Source: Neoceratodus forsteri
Lineage: Eukaryota > Chordata > Ceratodontiformes > Ceratodontidae
Assembly: GCA_016271365.2 (NCBI GenBank)
Contig: CM028132.1
Coordinates: forward strand, 585,535,001 to 585,599,000
Direction of reading: 5' to 3'
DNA: 64,000 bases
How positions within the stretch are numbered: the stretch's first letter is position 1; each line of letters begins with the position of its first letter. The position numbers were made by a program, and so were the translations under genes. The notes beneath the pieces were generated by a model, which did not search any database, had not been told where the DNA came from, and saw only the letters and a list, made by a program, of their open reading frames with translations. Shown here in pieces: positions 22,736-35,386 of the stretch.

Positions 22736-24110
22736 TTTACAGAGTTTGGAAACAACACATTTTTTGAAATGGAAAAACTAAATATTACAACTCTATAGTA
22801 TCCACCATCTGTTAACAATGGTACCTCCCCAAACAGAGGTTGTAGAATAAAAGGGAGAGCTTTCTTTTGCATCAGCACTTCTTTTTTATTCCAGAACACT
22901 TGGCTAATTTAATGAAAAAACAGAATTTAAAGCGCTTCAGCTCTCGTGCCCCCACCAGCCACCTCTGCTCTCCCTAATCTATGTAATGAGGTCTAGAACA
23001 ATGGAGTTTGATTTCAGAGACCAAAAAGACTGCCCCCCCACCACTTCATTACATGTCATAGCTCCCTACAATATAGTGCACTTATTTAATGGTTTTCTTG
23101 TGCCTGGGGTGGGGGTGCATTTATTCAGTCACAGTTAGTAAGCAAAACCTAGAAAAACTGAAATATCCAGGTCGCATTCTCAAGCAGAGTATGCTATATA
23201 CATGGTGCATCTTGGGAGATCAATGTAAAAAAAAAAAACATTAGAAATAGGACAGGAGGAACACAATAAGTGGGTGGTTACTCAATTATATATGCACAGT
23301 ATCAAAACTCAAGCCCGATTGAGAGGTTGAAAGGAGTGGATCCGCCAGTGAACCGTATTGCAGTTCTAACTACTAAGTTAAGGTGCAGCTGCCTGACCAC
23401 TCCCCACAGAATCCAGGTACGGAGCCTTCTTGGACTGGGACTTGAATCTGGCTCCTACCCACCCAGGCCATTCCAGATTGGTGCTCGCTCTCACTTAGAG
23501 GGACAGACCTTTCCACTAGCAGAGCTTGAATTTTCTCTTGACCCCCTCCCCTTCCACTATTAAATACTCTTGCTGAAGGAAGTGACCCTCTTCACCCCCA
23601 ACCAGGCACACATTATTGCTTAAATGAGCAAGCACCATTGAATGTTAGCAAATCTAAATTGCTAGCTATCCAAACCTATTGGCTTTTTACTAAGGCAAAT
23701 TACTTGTGGGAGCTAGTCTTCTTTGCAACAAGCTACCTCAACTCTATTGTTCTCCACTGTGTTGCACAATCATCACATAACTTTCACTGGCCAAGCCACG
23801 CTTAAAGTGATAGTGCCCAAATTTTAGATCACCATAAAATGAGTAGTCTCCACGGTTCTCTCACTGAGTGAATCAGCAAGGAATCTCAATCCTTCCCCTA
23901 GGAATTCCCTTAGGAACACTAATTTCTTACTGGCTGACCCACATTTAGTGACAGTGCCAACTTTTACTCCCTTAGGAATACTGACTTTTCTACTAGCTGT
24001 CCCACATTTAGTGATAGTACTAACTTTTACTGCACCCTCAGCAAGAGAACTGGAGTGTAGGTAGGGCCTACCCCAATACTCTCCCAAAATGAACTCCAAA
24101 GTGAGTCAGC
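22736..24110. other. Unassigned DNA with one short tandem duplication
   Basis: No element was recognised. At 23907-24031 there are two copies of a 62-bp unit (cccttagga.. cccacatttagtga .. aacttttact). The open frames here are unremarkable. Confidence 0.4.
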
Positions 24111-24427
24111 TCTTCACACCAGGAGGTGTACTTATATAACTGCTCTTACTCTTGCTGTTTGTCCTGAAACAAAGACACCCGGCCATAACTACCTCCACCT
24201 GCCACAAGGACTATCCTATCATATACTACAGAAAACCTTCTCAGTGGGAGATCACCATTAGAGCCCCCCCATCTTCCCACTCCATGCAACATATCTCTTG
24301 GGCCCTTTCTGTCACCCAGATCTTTACCCCAGCCATATGCATATATCCTGGCCTTCACATTGTGCTTGACCCCCTACCCACTAAATGTGCCTCCCAGGAT
24401 TCTCGAAGGTCGAATATAAAGACTACC

Positions 24428-24720
24428 TTCCCAAAAATATGTAGGAAGTTCATCTTAATCCTGCTGATGATCTCAGGAAACATTCACCCTAACCCTGGCC
24501 TCATTCCAACCCACACTGAGATCCCAACTTCTACGGGGCAATTAAAGGTTGTGGCCATGAACATTGGAAGCCTCCTAGCTAAGCTAATGCTCTTTGAGGC
24601 TTGTGTGGCACATAATCTGCCAGAAGTCATTTCTCTGACAGAGGCCTGGCTCACCTCATGAACATCTGACTCAATAGTCTCCATTTCTGGATACAACCGT
24701 CACAGGCAAGACCGTTCTGG
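24428..24720 (+). pseudogene. LINE ORF2 N-terminus and first part of AP endonuclease
   Basis: The frame contains a hydrophobic run (LILLMISG) followed by NIHPNPGL, a degenerate relative of the GD.E.NPGP-type motif found at the N-terminus of related LINEs. Next come VVAMNIGSLLAKL and VISLTEAWLTS. The last gives the conserved Asn and Glu of the Mg-dependent AP endonuclease that nicks target DNA. A TGA follows, then the sequence continues as TSDSIVSISGYNRHRQDRSG before the nested LINE begins. Confidence 0.7.
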
Positions 24721-24722
24721 AA

Positions 24723-27330
24723 AAATCAATCAATCATTCAAAATCTTTATTTAACCAGGCGATCACCATTGAGCATAACTCATTTTCGAGGTGGACCTGG
24801 GGTATACTGGATAAAACAGATCAGAAAGATACATTGAACAATATACAAGGCAGGAATAAATACAATACTAGAAAAATACGTACAGTTATTAACAAGAGGC
24901 ATGTACAGAAAAGACAGTTGGAATCTGGGTCAGGGAAATAAAGTGGTAATACATCACACAAAGTATATATGAATATCAACATGAAAAAATATTACAGTTG
25001 ATGGCTACAGCAGATTAATAAGCACTCAGTATAGACTAAAAGTAAAGGTCCAGGGTAAGGATGAGGGTTAAAAAGCTACTCCAGATGGTATTTCTGAGGA
25101 GGTAATAACAACAGAATAAGGGTAAGATCAGGAATAGGGACATAGAGGAATTGAATAAAGAGAAGAAAAGGAAAAACACGATGTTGATAAGTGGACCGCC
25201 GCAGTAGCTGGGAATCTAAGCCTGGCCAACAAAAGGATTCCAGAGGAGGAGAGAGACAGGGGAGTAAGGAGGATGGCAAATAACTAACTTCAGGTTTAAA
25301 CAAGCCAGAGATGATAGAAGAGTTGAAGGCAAGGGCATCGGGTAGGGGAAGGTGGGCAGGGGGCCCAGAATTCTAAATATCAAACACAGTGTATCTGTAG
25401 GGCAGGACTCAACTGGGCTAGGGTTATGGGATTAATGGCATCAAGTAAAACAGGTGCATGGCTCCTTGTTATGACTTAGGTAAAGAGATTTGAAGGTAGA
25501 AAGGGAGATAGGATGAGTTAGTTCCAGGGTCTTTTGCAACTTATTCCACAACTGAGGTAGTACATAGCTTATAGCTGCTCTACCAAAACGCAATTTTGCC
25601 TTATATACATACAGAGCAATGAAGGAAGCGCTTCTCAGGGCATACTTGCCAAGAGTACCTATTGGGAGGCAGATGGAGATGTACGGAGGCAGCATTCCTA
25701 TGATTGCTTTATAAGTCCAAAATGCAGCATTCGTCTTACGTCTGCAGCTGAAAGATGTCCATCCTACTGCCATGTACAGAGAGCAGTGATGGGTAGAATA
25801 CGGTAAACCTGTAACAAATCTTAAGGCATGGTGATAGAGTGTGTCTAGCATTGCTAGAACACCAGCAGTACCCTGCTTATATAAGAAGTCTGCATAGTCA
25901 AGTAAAGAAAGAAAGGTGGTTTGAACAAACTTCAGCTTGGCATCTCTAGTAAGTAGGTTGTTTATCCTAAAGAAAAGACTAAGTCTCTGCTTAAGGTTCT
26001 TTAACAACTCTTCAATACGATCAGTGAAAGACAGTTTATTGTCTAGCCAGACTCCCAAGTACTTGAATTTTTATACATACTGTAGTCCAACTGCTCCTCA
26101 AGGATGGTGGTGATAGGTGGAAGTGTTCCATCATTAGAAGGATTAAATGCATGAGAAAGAGGCGATAGGAGCAATGCTTTAGTTTTTTATCATTAAGAAG
26201 TAACTTCTGGTGTAATAGCTGAAGCTGCAACAGGTTAAATTCACTTTGAAGAGTTTTCTGTGCAGCAACAGGGGAAAGGCTGCTGACGTAAATCACTGTG
26301 TCATCTGCAAATAGATGTATTTTAGTTTCATTTATGGTAGCGTCGATATTGTTGATGTAGATAGCGAAAAGCAAGGGTCACAGAATGGAACCTTGTGGTA
26401 CGCCCCTCAGCAAAGGTTTTAAAGGAGAGACTTCTCCCTCAGCCTTTACTTGCTGAAGTCGGTGAGAGAGAGAGTTTGTGAACCATCTTAAGGAGAGGGC
26501 ATCTAGGCCCATATTCCGAAGGGATGAAAGAAGCAGGCTATGGTCCATGGTGTCAAATGCCTTGCTTAAATCCAAAAACACCGCACAGATAAAGTTCTTA
26601 TTATCCAACTCTGTTTGCCAGTCATTGGTCACTTTAGCAAGACCAGATACTGTACTATGCTGTGCTCTGAAGCCAGACTGTAGAGGATTAGGCAGGTTTT
26701 CTGATTCCAGATAGTTTCGTAGCTGGACACTCACTGTTTTCTCCAGCATCTTAGACAAAATTTGAAGTAATGAGATTGGCCTATAATTGTTAAGATCCCT
26801 GGGGTCACCTGATTTAATCAACCGGACCACAAGAGCAGTCTTCCAAATGGGCGGAAGTTCACCCTGGGACAGAGCTAGATTAAAGAGATGTGTAATTGGA
26901 ACTGCAAGGACATGGTAACCGACCTTTAAGAAGTAGGGGTCAATAAGTTCAGCTCCAGCACTTTTTTGGAGTCTAACTGAAGGAGGAGGTCTTTGATTTC
27001 TTTCAGGATTATGGGCTGGAGTGAGAATGATGGGCTGCAGATAGTTATATCTTGAGCATCCTCTGCCAGTTGTTGACGGAGAGAGCAGGCAGGGGAAGAG
27101 TCAAAGGCCAGACCAGCAGTAGCAAAATGATTGTTATATGAGTTAAGGATGGAAGGCCTATTGGAGGCTACAGAATCACCAACTATGATGTTAGCAGGAA
27201 GACGATTTCCAGAAGAATGGCCTTCAATCACTTTGATTGTATTCCAAAATTTAGAGGAACAATTGGAAGCTAGCTCTAGCTGTGTATGGTAAAAATGTGA
27301 TTTTACTTCTCTAATCAACTCTAATCAAAA
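24723..27330 (-). mobile_element. Nested LINE (CR1/L2 group), opposite orientation
   Basis: The 3' end at the low side has an atca-repeat tail and ctttatttaaccaggcg. The interior is a 3' UTR to about 25440, then coding blocks on the minus strand to 27318, with 5' truncation near 27330. It interrupts the endonuclease of the host LINE. A clear target-site duplication was not found; only a short run of A is shared by both junctions. Its 3' end resembles the fragment at 1823-2390. Confidence 0.8.
25441..27318 (-). pseudogene. Reverse transcriptase of the nested LINE
   Basis: Frames 27318-26926, 26830-26378, 26374-26036 and 26058-25441 give the linker, RT and C-terminal domains. Seen motifs: NNYRPISLLQILSKMLEKTV, LQSGFRAQHSTVSGL, ICAVFLDLSKAFDTMDHSLL, RGVPQGSIL, then after a single TGA PLLFAIYINNID and HLFADDTVIY, the catalytic motif with both Asp present. 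The C-terminal part reads FLSLLDYADFLYK and PYSTHHCSLYMAVGWTS. Only one stop divides the palm, so decay is modest. Confidence 0.8.
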
Positions 27331-29880
27331 AGAGGTGGCAGTTGCATGATATACACTTGCAACCACCTGCAATGCCACATAATTCAACTGGCTACTGTGA
27401 ATAATGACAGTGAATGTCTAGCAATAAAAATCCTACTAGGAAAGGGGAAAAAAGGCCTGATTGTTATGGCAGTCTACACTCCACCAGGGCAGCAGTAAGT
27501 GGAGCTAGAAGTCTTTGCTAATCTCTACACTCAGGTTAGCCAGAGCAAGGAGACTATTGTACTAGGGGATTTTAACTCCAACTGGCTTGCCAGCTCTAGT
27601 GCCATGCACAGAGATCTTGTATCCAGACTCTACCTAATGCAGGTTGTCAAGAGCTGCACCAGAACAAACTACCACACTGGTACAAGCACTCTGATTGACT
27701 GGGTACTAACAACTCACCCTGAAAGGCTAACTGATGTCAAGGTACTCCCCGATACTCTGAGTGACCACTCACCTATCCAATGTGAGTGGTCGACAAAACA
27801 GGCCAACCCCAAAAATAAAATTGGCGAGGAACAGAGTTATAAAAAATAGCACTATGGCTGACTTCAGGAATCACCTTGCAGGTATCGACTGGAGCTTCTT
27901 TGACACATGCCCTTCTGTTGACACTACCCTTCAACTCTTCCTCACTCATTTCAGTGCTGCAGGGGAGAAGTTTGTTCCATGCCAAAAGAAGGTGACAAAA
28001 GGTCATAGTACGGACAGGGTCACCCCTCAACTTCTCTGTATGATGCGACAATGGGATCTCCTTTGGCACTGGGCCAGGGCAACAGGGACAACTATGGATA
28101 TCCAAAACTATAAAGCAGCCAGAAACAGGTGCACCTGGACAAACCGACAGGCCAAAGCAACCTTTCACAAGAACTGGCCATCTCAGTGATGGGGTGGTGA
28201 GAAGAAGTTCTGGGACTCAACTAAAAACCTCCTCAGGTCTGATGACAGGACCCCCACCCCACCCACCGTAGCCGTCACAATGACAAAATCATCTTGATGA
28301 TGCTGCAATGGCCAATATCTTTAATAAGGTATTCACTGACTACAGCACAGTCCTTTCTCCCAGTCCTGCTACATATCTTGATGGAATGCAGGCAACCAAC
28401 CAGTCACCATCCTCTCCCAATGCCAGGCCCAGCCCAATCTTTTACTTTGGACAGGTGACCATAAAGGAAACAAGAAAATACCTTGCAAGTGTCCTGGGAA
28501 AAACAAGGATGGGAGGTGGTGGAATCGATATGAAATTGATTTCCATTGCCCTACCAGAGTTCATCATACCCATCACCAAGCTGTTCAGCCTGCCTGTCCA
28601 CCTGTCCGCTTTCCCTTCTACTTGGAAATCTGCTCTGGTCACTCCTGTGCACAAAGGAGGTGACTTTGCACTAGTATCCAACTATTGAACTATCTCAATT
28701 CTGTCCCCACTCTCTAAAGTGCTGGAAAGAATCATAGCTGACCAACTCATGGACCATCTTCATAAATATAACCTCCTTTGCCCCCAACAGCATGGCTTCC
28801 ACAAGATGCATAGCACTAATACTGCCCTAACTGACTTCATAGACTACGTGCATGAGCCACTTGACCAGGGCCATCTGGTCAGAGTAATCTTTATAGATTT
28901 AACCAAGGCTTTCAACCTTGTGGATCATCAGCTGCAGCTACATAGATTAAGCTGTCTTGGACTATTCCCTGACACAGTCAGTTGGTTCTTCAGCTATCTG
29001 TCCAGGCACTCTCAACAGGTGAAAATCAACTAAGCCATCTCCGGGACCAGTGAAGTCACACTAAGAGTCCCTCAGGGGTCTATATTGGGCCCACTTCTGT
29101 TCAACGTCTTTGTGAACAACCTACCAGAAGCGTGCCCCACTTCCAAGATACTGCTCTATGCAGATGACATGGTGGTATTCTCTTGAGACTCTTGCCAAGA
29201 AGCACTCACTAAGAGCCTGCAGTACAACTTTGACCTCCTGCAGGATTGGTTCAAAGATAGCCTGCTAGTGCTCAACAGAAAAAAAAACAAGACAATGCTC
29301 TTCATCGGACATAAAAAGAGGAGATCTACCTCTCCCTTCTCAATTGTATACAACTCTCACTCCACCCTCGAGCAGGTGCCCTCATTCTGGTACCTAGGGA
29401 TCACAATCAACAAGTCCCTTTCCTTCGATGAACATATATGAAATATTACCACTGCTGCCAATAGGAGGTTAGGGATCTATATGGGCTTCAGTTCTGCCTC
29501 ACACCTCAGGCCAGGATCCAGGTGGTAAAGGGGAACAGTCCTACCCAACCTGGACTACGGTAATGTGGTGTATGATGCAGCCTCTGATACCAGCCTGCAC
29601 AGAGTCCACACTACCCTCAACAAAGCTTTCCCCTTTTATCTTTGGCACAGATAGCCTTACGCACACATGCAACCTTCATATTGGGACACAGTGGCTTCCT
29701 CTCATGTACCAAATTAAGATCCATGCCTGCCTTCTACAGAAGAAGGCCCTTCTAAGACTTGCACCCCCTTCTCTACAAGCTTTAGTCCATCTTGCCCCAG
29801 CAGAGCATTCCACGAGAAGTGTTACAAAACATACTCTAGCAGTACCTTTCAGAAGAACTGCCATGGGTAGGTGAGCTTTT
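27330..29880 (+). pseudogene. Second part of the split LINE ORF2: endonuclease C-term, RT, C-terminal domain
   Basis: The endonuclease resumes with LIVMAVYTPPG, TIVLGDFNSNWL and LSDHSPIQCEW (catalytic Asp and His motifs), ending near 27800. The RT follows in pieces: TWKSALVTPVHKGGD (28620), CPQQHGFHKMHSTNTAL and VIFIDLTKAFNLVDHQL (28780-28940), QGSILGP-like (29070) and LLYADDMVVFS at about 29150-29185. The C-terminal block includes SLTHTCNLHIGTQWLPLMYQIK (29655-29720). At least six stops or frame changes break it. Confidence 0.75.
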
Positions 29881-30684
29881 GCAGTAAGGGTCCCCACCTG
29901 GCTAAATGAGCTCCCCCATGCCACTACTAGCCTTACTTGCCTTGGTCAATTCAAATCTGAAATTCGGAAGGCCATCTTTCCCCCCTGCACAATGCTGCTG
30001 CCACGATCACCCCAGCCGATACTAGCCTTACTTGTGCCCCTTGACACACTTTGGCTTGCCTGCACTGACCAGTGGTTCCTAAGAAGCTCCCACTACTCCC
30101 CACCTACCTATCCCATTTACCCCTGTACCCCTTCTACTTTCCCCATGTACCCCATACCCCCCTCCACACTCGCTTAACTCTCCTGACCCTTCTGCTATCA
30201 CTTACTGTTGTGTTCTCCTTACCCGCCTAGCCTGTAGTCTTCTCCCCTAATGGCTGTACTGGCTCTGATGGATGTTCCATCATCTGTTCCCTCTAGAAAA
30301 CTGTCAAAGCTTTATAGCTGCTATCTGGGAGTACCCATTGCTTGTACATAGTTGGAATTTTGCACTTTAATTATCTAAGCTGTTATAGGACTACTTCCCT
30401 TTGTATGCTGTACTTAAGCGATGGCTTTTGCAATGTATCTGTCTCTCCCTATCCTATTATTTGTAATACTTTATAGCCTTTTAATTGATGTGTTACTGAC
30501 AATGCCTACTAGCTGCTATTGTTTTCCCCACTATTCATGTACTTGTTTGTTCCCCATGCCTTGTCTTATGAGGATCCTTTGTAAATGAGCATTTAGCTGA
30601 AAGATTGTAATTCCGATTTTACAATAAATAAATAAAATGTCTTTAGCCTCACATTCAATTGTAAAGTTTTTATATAAAATAAGC

Positions 30685-31025
30685 GTAGTGTAGTGGTTAA
30701 AATACCGTCTCAGAGGTCAGAAGATCCCACGTTCAGACAATGCTAGAGCCAAATATTCACAGTGTAACTGGGGGCAAAACACTTTGCAAATCTGGAGTAC
30801 TGGGTTTGAATCCCACAGCCACCATGTGCATACTGTGTGACCATGAGCAAGTCAGTTAAATTCCCTGTGTTCTCAGGCTGCAAACCTTGTCTAAGTGTGA
30901 CCTCCCTAGTCAAAACTGTAAAACAAAATAACTACCTCTCAGTCCTCCTGTCCACCCAGCTGCGGAAATTAGTAAAAGCAGGAACCCACTGGAAACAAGA
31001 TATTGTCTCTCATCTGATCTATACT
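30685..31025 (+). mobile_element. MIR-like tRNA-derived SINE
   Basis: A tRNA-like head is present: a box-A-like tagtgtagtggtta and, further on, box-B-like gggtttgaatccca. The core tgtgaccatgagcaagtcagttaa matches the conserved core of MIR-type SINEs. The downstream region has ctgtgttctcaggctgcaaacc, shared with the SINE at 46845-47040. It appears internally duplicated or carries an insertion between a first head (30685-30780) and the box B (30800). Known SINEs of this type are Pol III transcripts mobilised by LINEs. Confidence 0.65.
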
Positions 31026-32204
31026 GGATAAAAAATATAAAATAATTAAAAGTTTATAAACCTAACAGTGCACTACTGCACCCAGCTACACAAATGGTTA
31101 GAACAGTATCTCCCTGTAAACAGGATTCTACAGCTCAGCTGGCTCATCCTGTAAAACTAAATTGTTAAATAAAATTAAAATACATGTTGGGACAGCACAC
31201 AGTGGAACCAGTGGGAGGGTTGTAATTTATTATACAGGGACTGGAACTGAGGGGGGTGATGTGAGAGCAGGCAGAGGGAGGCAGTGGGAGGGTTGTCTTT
31301 CAATATACTGGGACAGGAATAAAGGTCGGTGGGACAGCATGCAGAGGGAGGCAGTGTGTGTGAGTTGTCCTTCAGTAAACAGGGTTGGGACAGCACACAG
31401 AGGGAGGCAGTGGGAGGGTTGTGATTTACTATACCAGGATGGGAACAGAGGGTGCAGGTGGCACAACGTGCAGAAGGAGGCAGCAGGAGAGTTGTCAGTC
31501 ACTTTACTGAGAGGGGAATGGAGGGTGAGGTGAGACTGCATGAAGAGGGAGGTAGTGGGAGCGTTGGCATTCATTATACCAGGAGGGGAATGGATGGCAG
31601 GTGTGGGACAACATGCAGAAGGGCGGTTGGAGGGTTGTCATTCACTATACCAGGATGGGAATGAAGGGCTGGGGTAGGACACCATGCTGAGGGAGGCAGG
31701 GGGAGGGTTATCATTCACTATACCAGGATGAGAATGGTGAGGGGTGAAACAGCATACAAAGGGAGGCTGTGGGATGACTGTTATTCACTGTATGAAGATG
31801 GAATGGAGGGCAGGGTTTGACAGCACAGAGAGGGAGGCAGTGGGAGAGTTATCCTGCAATATACTGGGACAGGAATGGAGGGGGGGAGGGACAGCATGTA
31901 GAAGGAGGCAGTGGGAGGGTTGTCGTTCAATATACTGGGACAGGAATGGACAGTGGGGGTGGAACAGCAGAGAAAAGCAACAGGATTGTTGCCTTCAATA
32001 TACTGGGATGGGAATTAAGGGTGTGGGTGGGTCAGCAAGCAAAGGGAGGCAGTGGGAAGGTTATAATTTACTATACAAGGATGGGAATGGAGGGTGGCAG
32101 TGGGACAGCATACAGAGGGAGGCAGTGAAAGGGTTGTCAGTCACCACACCAGGATGGGAACAGAAGGTGGGGGTGAACAGTATGTAGTGGGAGGTAGCAG
32201 GAGG

Positions 32205-32430
32205 CCTTTTTGCTGTGCAACATAACGTTCAAGTCAACGCACCTGAGATGACAGCAAGAGCTAGGCTCCAAAGCAGAAAATAACCCATAACAGGTGGTGG
32301 TATAGAGGAATCAAATAAAAATGTTGATCAGCTATCTGTAATAAGCCACTCATACAGAAACACTGCATAATGTCTGATAATGTGAAATACAAAAGTTGAT
32401 ACTGAGACGGAGTCTCATTCTTAATTGTTC
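32205..32430. mobile_element. Unidentified ~226-bp insertion in the minisatellite
   Basis: The array breaks after gaggtagcaggagg and resumes with gaggcagtgggaagg, as if this part of the unit was duplicated. The inserted DNA has no coding sequence and no recognised family. Confidence 0.5.
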
Positions 32431-34364
32431 GAGGCAGTGGGAAGGTTGTCATTCACTATAGTGGGAAGGCAACAGAGAGCAGGGGTGGGACAAAAAACAG
32501 AGGGAGGGTAGTCATCACTATACTGTGATGGAAATGGAGGGTGGGGTGGGATTGCATGCAGAGGGAAGCAGGGGGAGGATTGTCATTCACAATACTGGGA
32601 TGGGAATGGAGGAAGGGGGTGTGAAAGCATGCAAAGGGAGGCAGTGGAAAGGTTGTCATTCACTATACCTTGATGGAATGGAAGGTGGGGGTGGGACAGA
32701 ATTCAGATGGAGCCAGCAGAAAGGTTGTAATTCACTGTACTGTGAAGGGAAATGGAGGTGGGGTGGAACAGCATGCAGATGGAGGGAGTGGGAAGGCTGT
32801 CATTCATTATACCAAGATAGGAACAAATGGCAAAGGTGTGAAAGCATGGAAAGGGAGGCAGTGGGAGGGTTGCCCTTTAATATACTGGTGTGGGGCCAGA
32901 GGACTGTGGTGGGACAGCATGCAGAGGGAGGCAGCGGGAGGGTGATCATTCACTATACTGAGAAAGGGAAGGAGGGTGGGAGTGGGACAGCATACAAAGG
33001 AAGGCAGTGGAAAGCCCGTATTTCAATATGCTGAGATGGGAACAGAGGGTGGGGGCTAGACAGCATGCAGAGGGAGGCAGTGGGAAGGATGTCATTTACC
33101 ATACAAGTACTGGAACATAGGGCGGGAATAGGACAGCACACAGAGGGAGCCAGTGGAGGGTGTAGACATTCACTATACTGGGAGGAGAATGGAGGCAGGG
33201 GTGGGACAGCATGCAGAGGGAGGTAGCAGAAAGGTTGTTATTCACTATACCAAGACAGCAACAGGGAGCAGGGGTGGGACAGCATGCAGTGAGAAGCAGC
33301 AGGAAGGTTGTCTTCCAATATACTGAGATGGGAATGGAGGGTGGGGGTGGGAAAGCATGCAGAAGGAAGCAGTAAGAGGGTTGTCATTCACTATACTGAG
33401 ATAGGAATGGAGTGTGGGGGTGGGACAGCATGCAGAGGCAGGCAGCAGGAAGGTTGTAGGTCAGTATACTAGGACTGGAGCAGAAGGCGCTGGTGGGACA
33501 GCATGCAGAGGGAGGCAGCAGGAGGGTTGCCATTTACTATACCAGGACAGAAATGGAGGATGGGGGTGGGACAGCATGCAGAGGGAGGCAGCAGGAAGGG
33601 AGTCGTTCACTATACTGAGATAGGAATGGCGTGTGGGGGTGGGACAGCATGCAGAGGGAGGCAGCAGGAAGATTGTAGTTCAGTATACTAGGACTGGAGC
33701 AGAAGGCGTTGGTGGGACAGCATGCAGAGGGATGCAGCAGGAAGGTTGTAGGTCAATATACTAGGACTGGAGCAGAAGGCGCTGGTGGGACAGCATGCAG
33801 AGGGAGGAAGCAGGAAGGTTGTAGGTCAGTATACTAGGACTGGAGCAGAAGGCGCTGGTGGGACAGCATGTAGAGGGAGGCAGTAGGAGGGTTGTCATTT
33901 ACTAAACCAGGACAGGAATGAAGGATGGGGGTGGGACAGCATGCAGAGGGAGGCAGCAGGAGGGTTGTCATTTACAATACCAGGATGGGGCAAAGGGTGG
34001 GGGTGGTACAGCATGCAGAGAGAAGCAGCAGAAGGGTTTTCATTTACTGTACCAGGACACGAATGAGGGATGGGGTGAGACAGCATACAGAGGGAGGCAG
34101 TGGGAGGGATGTCATTTGCAATACCAGGATAGGAACAGAGGGCAGGGGTGGGACAGCACACAGAGGGAGGTAGTGGGAGGGTTGTCATTCACTATACTGA
34201 TACAGAAACAAAGAGGGTGAGGTGGGACGGCATGCAGAGGGAGGCAACGGGAAGGTTGTATTTCAATATACTAGGATTGGAGCAGAAGGCACTTGTGGGA
34301 TACCATGCAGAGGGAGACTGCAGGAGGGTTCTCATTTAATACTGTATGCCAGCACAGGAATGGA

Positions 34365-34938
34365 TAGGCCAAACTGTTGGCATTGAGGGTTGAGGCGCTG
34401 AATGCCACACCTAGCTCCACGCTGGTGACCCGGGTTCGGTAGCGGACTCGGGTCATTGAGGGTCGACAGGGATGGAGAGGGATGGAGTGTCCATGTGACT
34501 GCTCTCCCTCTCCAGGGGTTGGGGGTTCCCAGTTGTCTGTGCACTTTCAGCCCCTAGTGGAGGCTGGGGGTGGTGCACTGGTATCAGGTATTGGGGCTGA
34601 GTTGGGGCATGGCACCAGGAGGGAATGCGTGCGGATGTATGCACACTCCTCCCCTTGGCACCCTTGCATGCCTCACTCGCGTAGGGTAGGAGGAAAAGAG
34701 AAAAATTCCTGGTGACCGATCACGGCGGCTTGATGGTCTTCCTACAGGGCACCTGGCTCGGGGGGACATCTCTGAACACTGGATCCTGTTCAGGTGGAGA
34801 TTGAGGGGGCAATAGGCGAGGGTCCTCAAGTGAGCCATGGGGGCTACAGATGGTGGCCAGAAGATTAGGATGCGCTGTGGACTTGGGCAGACTGGAACCA
34901 GGGGCAGAAAAAGGAGTAAGGGAAAAAAAAGAAAAAGG
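34365..34938 (+). mobile_element. Unidentified ~574-bp retroposon-like insertion in the minisatellite
   Basis: The array is interrupted after acaggaatgga (34354-34364) and resumes with acaggcatgga (34939-34949). This is a candidate 11-bp target-site duplication with one mismatch. The insert is GC-rich and ends in an A-rich run (ggaaaaaaaagaaaaagg), suggesting a reverse-transcribed insert in plus orientation. No family or ORF was recognised. A cacgctggtgacccgggttc block lies near its 5' end. Confidence 0.55.
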
Positions 34939-35018
34939 ACAGGCATGGAGGGTGGGGGTGGGACAGCATGTACAGGGAGGGAGCGATGTGGTTGTCATTC
35001 ACTAAACCAGTATGGGAA

Positions 35019-35386
35019 ATGGCAGTTTTAGCTCAGCACTCCAGTACTCACAAAAAAACAGCCGAGATCTTCAGAAATTCAAAGTATTTTAATGACGCTT
35101 GTCCTCAGAAGGTACACAGACAGTAGCGGTTCATGTTCCAGCACTTCGATCCAACAATAGACCCTTCATCATGTGATGAAGCCCTATTGTGGACAGAACG
35201 CTGGGTCATAATTCTATCTGTGAGCAGATAAAACTCATACACCAATTCTGAAATGACAAACTGACGTACTGAGTCGTGGAAACTAAACTCTGTTCTATTT
35301 GTTGTCGAGGATGAGCTCCCTCCAAGCCTAGCACCCTCTGAAAATCATTCTGTGATGCACTACAACCACCATTTTTGTCTTATTAC
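35019..35386 (-). mobile_element. 368-bp insertion with 13-bp target-site duplication, hammerhead-like motif
   Basis: The exact sequence accagtatgggaa flanks it at 35006-35018 and 35387-35399. On the minus strand at 35170-35138 it contains GATGA, a short stem (ggtc/gatc) and GAAGTGC. This resembles the motif at 8229-8265 and a degraded hammerhead core. This suggests a Penelope-like remnant, but no protein is encoded. Confidence 0.6.

Larger units (their letters stand above)
24150..30650 (+). mobile_element. CR1/L2-group LINE with endonuclease, split by a nested LINE
   Basis: The left part, 24150-24722, and the right part, 27330-30650, read through as one retrotransposon when the minus-strand insert is ignored. 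The N-terminal piece ends inside the endonuclease, and the right part continues with KRGG.CMIY, the remaining endonuclease, the RT and the C-terminal block. The 3' end at about 30630-30650 is aataaataaataaa preceded by tttgtaaatgagc, similar to the LINE at 48957-52703. It is about 3.9 kb without the insert. Many stops and frameshifts show it is old. Confidence 0.8.

Noticed and set aside
22488..22899. Frames rich in Tyr/Ile, Thr/His and Val/Cys
   Set aside because: Translations of the TA/CA microsatellite.
30685..30820. tRNA gene
   Set aside because: Box-A and box-B-like sequences belong to a SINE head; no cloverleaf or anticodon stem can be drawn with confidence.
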